Source of the DNA: JARIHD01 sp036392795
GTDB lineage: Bacteria > Patescibacteriota > Saccharimonadia > Saccharimonadales > UBA4665
Reading direction: 5' to 3'
DNA: 7,374 nt
Assembly: GCA_036392795.1 (NCBI GenBank)
Contig: DASVXH010000082.1
Span: 1 to 7,374 of the forward strand
This document shows positions 4,924 through 7,374 of this stretch, one piece after another; positions within the stretch are counted from its first letter, which is position 1, and every line of letters begins with the position of its first letter. Position numbers and translations under genes: made by a program. The notes beneath the pieces are model-generated. The model did not search any database. It had not been told where the DNA came from and saw only the letters and a list, made by a program, of their open reading frames with translations.

Positions 4924-5715
4924 CTATTTCAGATGATCCGCATCTTTGTAAGGTTCGAAGCTGATTGATGCCTGCTCTTTTATTACAATGACATACATCT
5001 CACGATTAAGCTTACCGCGCGCATCCATTCCGGCCAATATTAGTTTGTCCGAATAACTTCTAATCAAAGCATATCGCTTGCCTTCTTTTTTGTAGACTGC
5101 AAAATTTTCGCGCGAATGCGCATAGATTCTTCCACTAATTATGCCGATAGCAATAATTAAGCATCCAGCAAATAGTGCATTAGCGCAGAACATGAAAGAT
5201 ACAGAAGTCTTTTTTCGTCTTGATCGATGGGCCCTCAGCGCCTTTTTAAGTCCACGCCTAAAGCCATGTACACGATTCTTCCAAAGGTAAGGGGTTAGTT
5301 CGATCACCAGTACAACCAGAATACTTAATGGTAAGCCCAACATTAACCCCACCGTCTTATACCAGATAAGACTTGTATAGAGTCCATATGCGACGATTAA
5401 AAGCTCAGCCGATAATAATATCCAAGTGAGGCGTAAAATTCTCCGACGCAAACGCCGCCTTTTTTTCATAAGCCCCTCTTCAAACTGCATCAATACAGTA
5501 AGCAGATAGAATAGACACAGCGCCGTAACCCCTCCCGCTAGAACAAAGATGTTAACCGTAATCTCAACGAATTGATGGCTCACCCCAAAGTAGGATAAAT
5601 AGCTAGCCTCGAAAGTATATGCCAATATATAGGCAACAGCACTAAGGACGGGAATCGAAAAACCTGGATTAAGTACAAGTTTCTGAAGATCCTTTTTATT
5701 AATTAGATTGAACAT
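4924..5715 (-). CDS. Multi-pass membrane protein, unknown function
   Basis: I do not recognise the family. The 263-residue product has about five hydrophobic helices, near 19-35, 52-76, 95-114, 118-142 and 173-196. Two very basic loops, R-R-R-L-R-R-R around 86-92 and R-A-H-R-S-R-R-K-K around 161-169, should face the cytoplasm by the positive-inside rule, which places the C-terminal domain of about 65 residues (198-263) outside. That tail looks like a small beta-rich domain. The ATG lies 3 bp after the glycyl-tRNA synthetase stop codon and has no Shine-Dalgarno site, so translation is likely coupled. The stop codon overlaps the ribosome site of the next lipoprotein. Membrane protein plus two lipoproteins may form one envelope unit; this is inference from order only. 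Confidence 0.7.
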   Translation of the reverse strand: MFNLINKKDLQKLVLNPGFSIPVLSAVAYILAYTFEASYLSYFGVSHQFVEITVNIFVLAGGVTALCLFYLLTVLMQFEEGLMKKRRRLRRRILRLTWILLSAELLIVAYGLYTSLIWYKTVGLMLGLPLSILVVLVIELTPYLWKNRVHGFRRGLKKALRAHRSRRKKTSVSFMFCANALFAGCLIIAIGIISGRIYAHSRENFAVYKKEGKRYALIRSYSDKLILAGMDARGKLNREMYVIVIKEQASISFEPYKDADHLK

Positions 5716-5718
5716 GAA

Positions 5719-7014
5719 CTACAAGGAAGATGATAGAGCGCTGATCTTAACGCGTTTTTGTGCAGCCGTATCCCTATCGCGTACCGTGACCGTGTCGTCT
5801 TCCAGGGTTTGGAAATCGATGGTTACGCAGTATGGAGTGCCGATTTCGTCCTGGCGACGGTAGCGTTTACCGATGTTGCCATTGTCGTCCCACATGACGT
5901 CGCCGAATTCTTTTTTGAGAGCTGCGAAAACTTCGCGGGCCTTGTCTACCAGTTCCGGCTTGTTTTTCAGGAGCGGCGAGACCGCTACCTTCACAGGTGC
6001 GAGATGTTTTGGCAATTTCAGGTATACGCGCTTTTCGCCGTTCATTTCATCCTCGATATAAGCCGCGGACAGTACAGCCATGACGGCGCGTTCCAAACCA
6101 AAGCTTGGTTCGATCACATGTGGCACAAACGCTTTCGAGCCGTCTTTTAGGCGATATTCCATACTCTTCCCGCTGGCGCGCTGAATATTTCCCAGGTCAA
6201 AATCGGTGCGGTATGCCAATCCCAGTAGTTCTTCACGGCCAATAGGAAAATCAAACTCAAAGTCAATGGTGCGCTTACTGTAATGCGCGCGGTCGTCTTC
6301 GGGAACCTCCAGCTCATGCACTTTGTCGTCGGGCAGACCCAAGGCGCGGGTCCATTCCCAAACAGCCTTGCGCCACGCCTCAAAAGCGTCTTCCCATTTT
6401 TCAGGATCGATAAAGTATTCAATTTCCATTTGCTCGAATTCACGCGAACGAAAAATAAAGTCGCGTGGAGAAATTTCATTACGAAACGCCTTGCCCTGCT
6501 GGGCTATACCAAACGGCAAATCGGGATAAAAACTGTCTACGACGTTCTTGAAATTGGTAAAAATACCCTGCGCGGTCTCTGGCCGCAGATACGATACAGA
6601 ACCTTCGTCAGCTACCGGCCCAACGTGCGTGGTAAACATCATGTTAAATTGCTTCGGCTCGCCAAACGTGCCTTTTTGCCCACAAGTCGGGCACTTGGAA
6701 GTATCAATCTTATCAGCACGGAAACGCCCCTTGCAGTTGGAACATTCCACCAGCGGATCAGTAAATGTCTCTGTATGTCCACTCGCCTGCCACACTTTTT
6801 GATTCATCAAAATAGCGGCATCGACGCCATACATGTCCTCCCGCTCACTCACAAACATCTTCCACCATAGTTGCATAATGTTACGCTTTAATGTTACGCC
6901 AAGCGGACCATAGTCCCATGTACCGGCCAGGCCGCCATATACTTCTGAACCTTGATAAATAAATCCACGCCTCTTGGCCAGACTAACTATGTCCTCTAAT
7001 TTCGCTTCACTCAT
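5719..7014 (-). CDS. glyQS: Glycyl-tRNA synthetase, single-chain alpha2 type
   Basis: This cytoplasmic class II enzyme attaches glycine to tRNA-Gly using ATP. The 431-residue length fits the homodimeric form rather than the split alpha/beta form of many bacteria. Numbering from ATG 7014, the family start with G-L-A-G-T-W-D-Y-G-P-L-G is at 28-39 and a zinc knuckle has cysteines 91, 94, 108 and 111. R-P-E-T-A-Q-G is at 144-150. Motif 2 is F-R-N-E-I-S-P-R at 177-184 and motif 3 is G-L-E-R at 306-309. The anticodon-binding domain fills the last 90 or so residues. No key residue is missing. A TTG at 7026 would add four residues, but its first base is the last base of the TATAAT -10 box, so it cannot be in the mRNA. 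It heads a probable five-gene operon. Confidence 0.97.
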   Translation of the reverse strand: MSEAKLEDIVSLAKRRGFIYQGSEVYGGLAGTWDYGPLGVTLKRNIMQLWWKMFVSEREDMYGVDAAILMNQKVWQASGHTETFTDPLVECSNCKGRFRADKIDTSKCPTCGQKGTFGEPKQFNMMFTTHVGPVADEGSVSYLRPETAQGIFTNFKNVVDSFYPDLPFGIAQQGKAFRNEISPRDFIFRSREFEQMEIEYFIDPEKWEDAFEAWRKAVWEWTRALGLPDDKVHELEVPEDDRAHYSKRTIDFEFDFPIGREELLGLAYRTDFDLGNIQRASGKSMEYRLKDGSKAFVPHVIEPSFGLERAVMAVLSAAYIEDEMNGEKRVYLKLPKHLAPVKVAVSPLLKNKPELVDKAREVFAALKKEFGDVMWDDNGNIGKRYRRQDEIGTPYCVTIDFQTLEDDTVTVRDRDTAAQKRVKISALSSSL

Positions 7015-7025
7015 ACTTACGCGCA

Positions 7026-7054
7026 ATTATACTCCAACAGAGATGAGTTTCCAA
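7026..7054 (-). promoter_or_regulatory. Promoter of the glycyl-tRNA synthetase operon
   Basis: On the minus strand TTGGAA (7054-7049, four of six) and a perfect TATAAT (7031-7026) are separated by 17 bp. The -10 box ends 11 nt before ATG 7014, so the leader should be only about 4-5 nt. There is no room for a Shine-Dalgarno site or for a T-box riboswitch. Confidence 0.75.
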
Positions 7055-7064
7055 TAAACAGCAC

Positions 7065-7092
7065 TTGTTATCGTCGGCAATAAGCGTATACT
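7065..7092 (+). promoter_or_regulatory. Promoter of the NUDIX gene, apparently leaderless
   Basis: TTGTTA (7065-7070, four of six) and TATACT (7087-7092, five of six) are 16 bp apart. The -10 ends 6 nt before ATG 7099, so transcription should begin at or next to the A of the start codon. It is divergent from the synthetase promoter. Confidence 0.6.
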
Positions 7093-7097
7093 GCCGA
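7074..7097. repeat. Inverted repeat around the NUDIX -10 box
   Basis: TCGGCA (7074-7079) and TGCCGA (7092-7097) form a 6-bp inverted repeat with 12 bases between them, which hold most of the -10 box. It could be an operator, but is short enough to arise by chance. Confidence 0.3.
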
Positions 7098-7098
7098 T

Positions 7099-7374
7099 AT
7101 GAGACAAGCGGTTCGCGCCATTATCATCGAAAATGGTTACATATTGGTCATGAAACGCAACAAGTACGGCAGCGAATACTTCACCCTGGTTGGCGGCCGC
7201 CTAAACGAAGATGAAACGCCAGAGCAAGGTCTGGTCCGCGAGATCTTTGAGGAAACCGGTATGACCGTAACTGCCGCTCAATTGGTTTACGTCGAAAACC
7301 ACGCTGCCCCTTACAATGAACAATTCATTTATCTCTGCGAAGTCGCACCGCACGAGCCCATCGCCGTCCAGAAC
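7099..7374 (+). CDS. NUDIX hydrolase, N-terminal part (3' end outside window)
   Basis: The frame is open from ATG 7099 to the right edge, giving 92 residues. A complete NUDIX box begins at residue 34: G-R-L-N-E-D-E, seven further residues, then R-E-I-F-E-E-T-G-M. It fits the GX5EX7REUXEEXGU pattern that binds the metal and diphosphate of X-linked nucleoside diphosphates. The preceding strand (A-V-R-A-I-I-I-E-N-G-Y-I-L-V-M-K-R) is the usual first strand. The substrate cannot be told; candidates include oxidised nucleotides, sugar nucleotides or capped RNA. The ATG is chosen from the -10 box only 6 nt upstream, and there is no Shine-Dalgarno site. Family certain, specificity unknown. Confidence 0.92.
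   Translation, partial: MRQAVRAIIIENGYILVMKRNKYGSEYFTLVGGRLNEDETPEQGLVREIFEETGMTVTAAQLVYVENHAAPYNEQFIYLCEVAPHEPIAVQN

Noticed and set aside
6147..6870. Long open frames on both strands inside glycyl-tRNA synthetase (for example 6283-6870 + and 6147-6479 minus)
   Set aside because: They overlap a certain, highly conserved gene and their products show no family motif or ribosome site.
7014..7060. T-box or other riboswitch upstream of glycyl-tRNA synthetase
   Set aside because: The TATAAT box is 11 nt from the start codon, leaving no leader in which such a structure could exist.
1..7374. UGA recoded as glycine or tryptophan
   Set aside because: All complete genes read through without any internal TGA and tryptophan positions use TGG. 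Only the absence of TGA stops is noted.
1..7374. CRISPR array, tRNA or rRNA
   Set aside because: No spaced repeats, no T-arm or anticodon-arm pattern and no rRNA-like stretch were seen on either strand.

Overview
The window looks like chromosomal DNA from a small-genome bacterium, most likely of the Patescibacteria/CPR and perhaps Saccharibacteria. That placement is an inference. It rests on gene content (a single-chain archaeal/eukaryotic-type glycyl-tRNA synthetase, a LabA-like NYN protein, a DUF4352 protein, small lipoproteins), on compact spacing, and on promoters sitting almost on top of start codons. No rRNA, tRNA or other direct taxonomic marker is present. The standard code reads well, but none of the nine visible stop codons is TGA (five TAG, four TAA).

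Layout. At 1-178 is the C-terminus of a DUF4352-type exported protein on the + strand, followed by a strong hairpin. At 286-396 an extended -10 promoter, a wobble-paired hairpin that folds well only as + strand RNA, and a terminator-like hairpin together suggest an unannotated small RNA of about 75 nt. Its 3' end is antisense to the tail of a DUF3800 gene (374-1240, minus). A 9-bp inverted repeat (GGGGCTATT) brackets the DUF3800 gene almost exactly. Next comes an IS1595-family (ISXO2-like) transposase (1367-2140, minus). Its conserved N-terminus continues 33 codons upstream without a usable start codon, which points to a frameshift. At 2248-2460 is an unexplained intergenic stretch ending in a strong bidirectional terminator.

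After that all complete genes are on the minus strand: a four-helix DUF1761 membrane protein (2461-2880), then a compact block transcribed from 7014 down to 3001. In order of transcription the block holds glycyl-tRNA synthetase, a five-helix membrane protein of unknown function, two lipoproteins that share a short repeated motif, and a NYN-domain nuclease-like protein. Gaps are 3, 10, 55 and 4 bp, so this is probably one operon, with a possible second promoter before the second lipoprotein. At the right edge a NUDIX hydrolase starts divergently on the + strand and runs off the end.

Regulation. At least three genes (DUF3800, glycyl-tRNA synthetase, NUDIX) have a consensus-like -10 box 6 to 11 nt before the start codon and should give leaderless or nearly leaderless mRNAs. 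Genes inside the operon instead rely on Shine-Dalgarno sites or coupling. The most interesting items are the candidate small RNA, the inverted-repeat-bounded DUF3800 gene beside a transposase, the frameshifted transposase start, and the pair of repeat-containing lipoproteins in the glycyl-tRNA synthetase operon.
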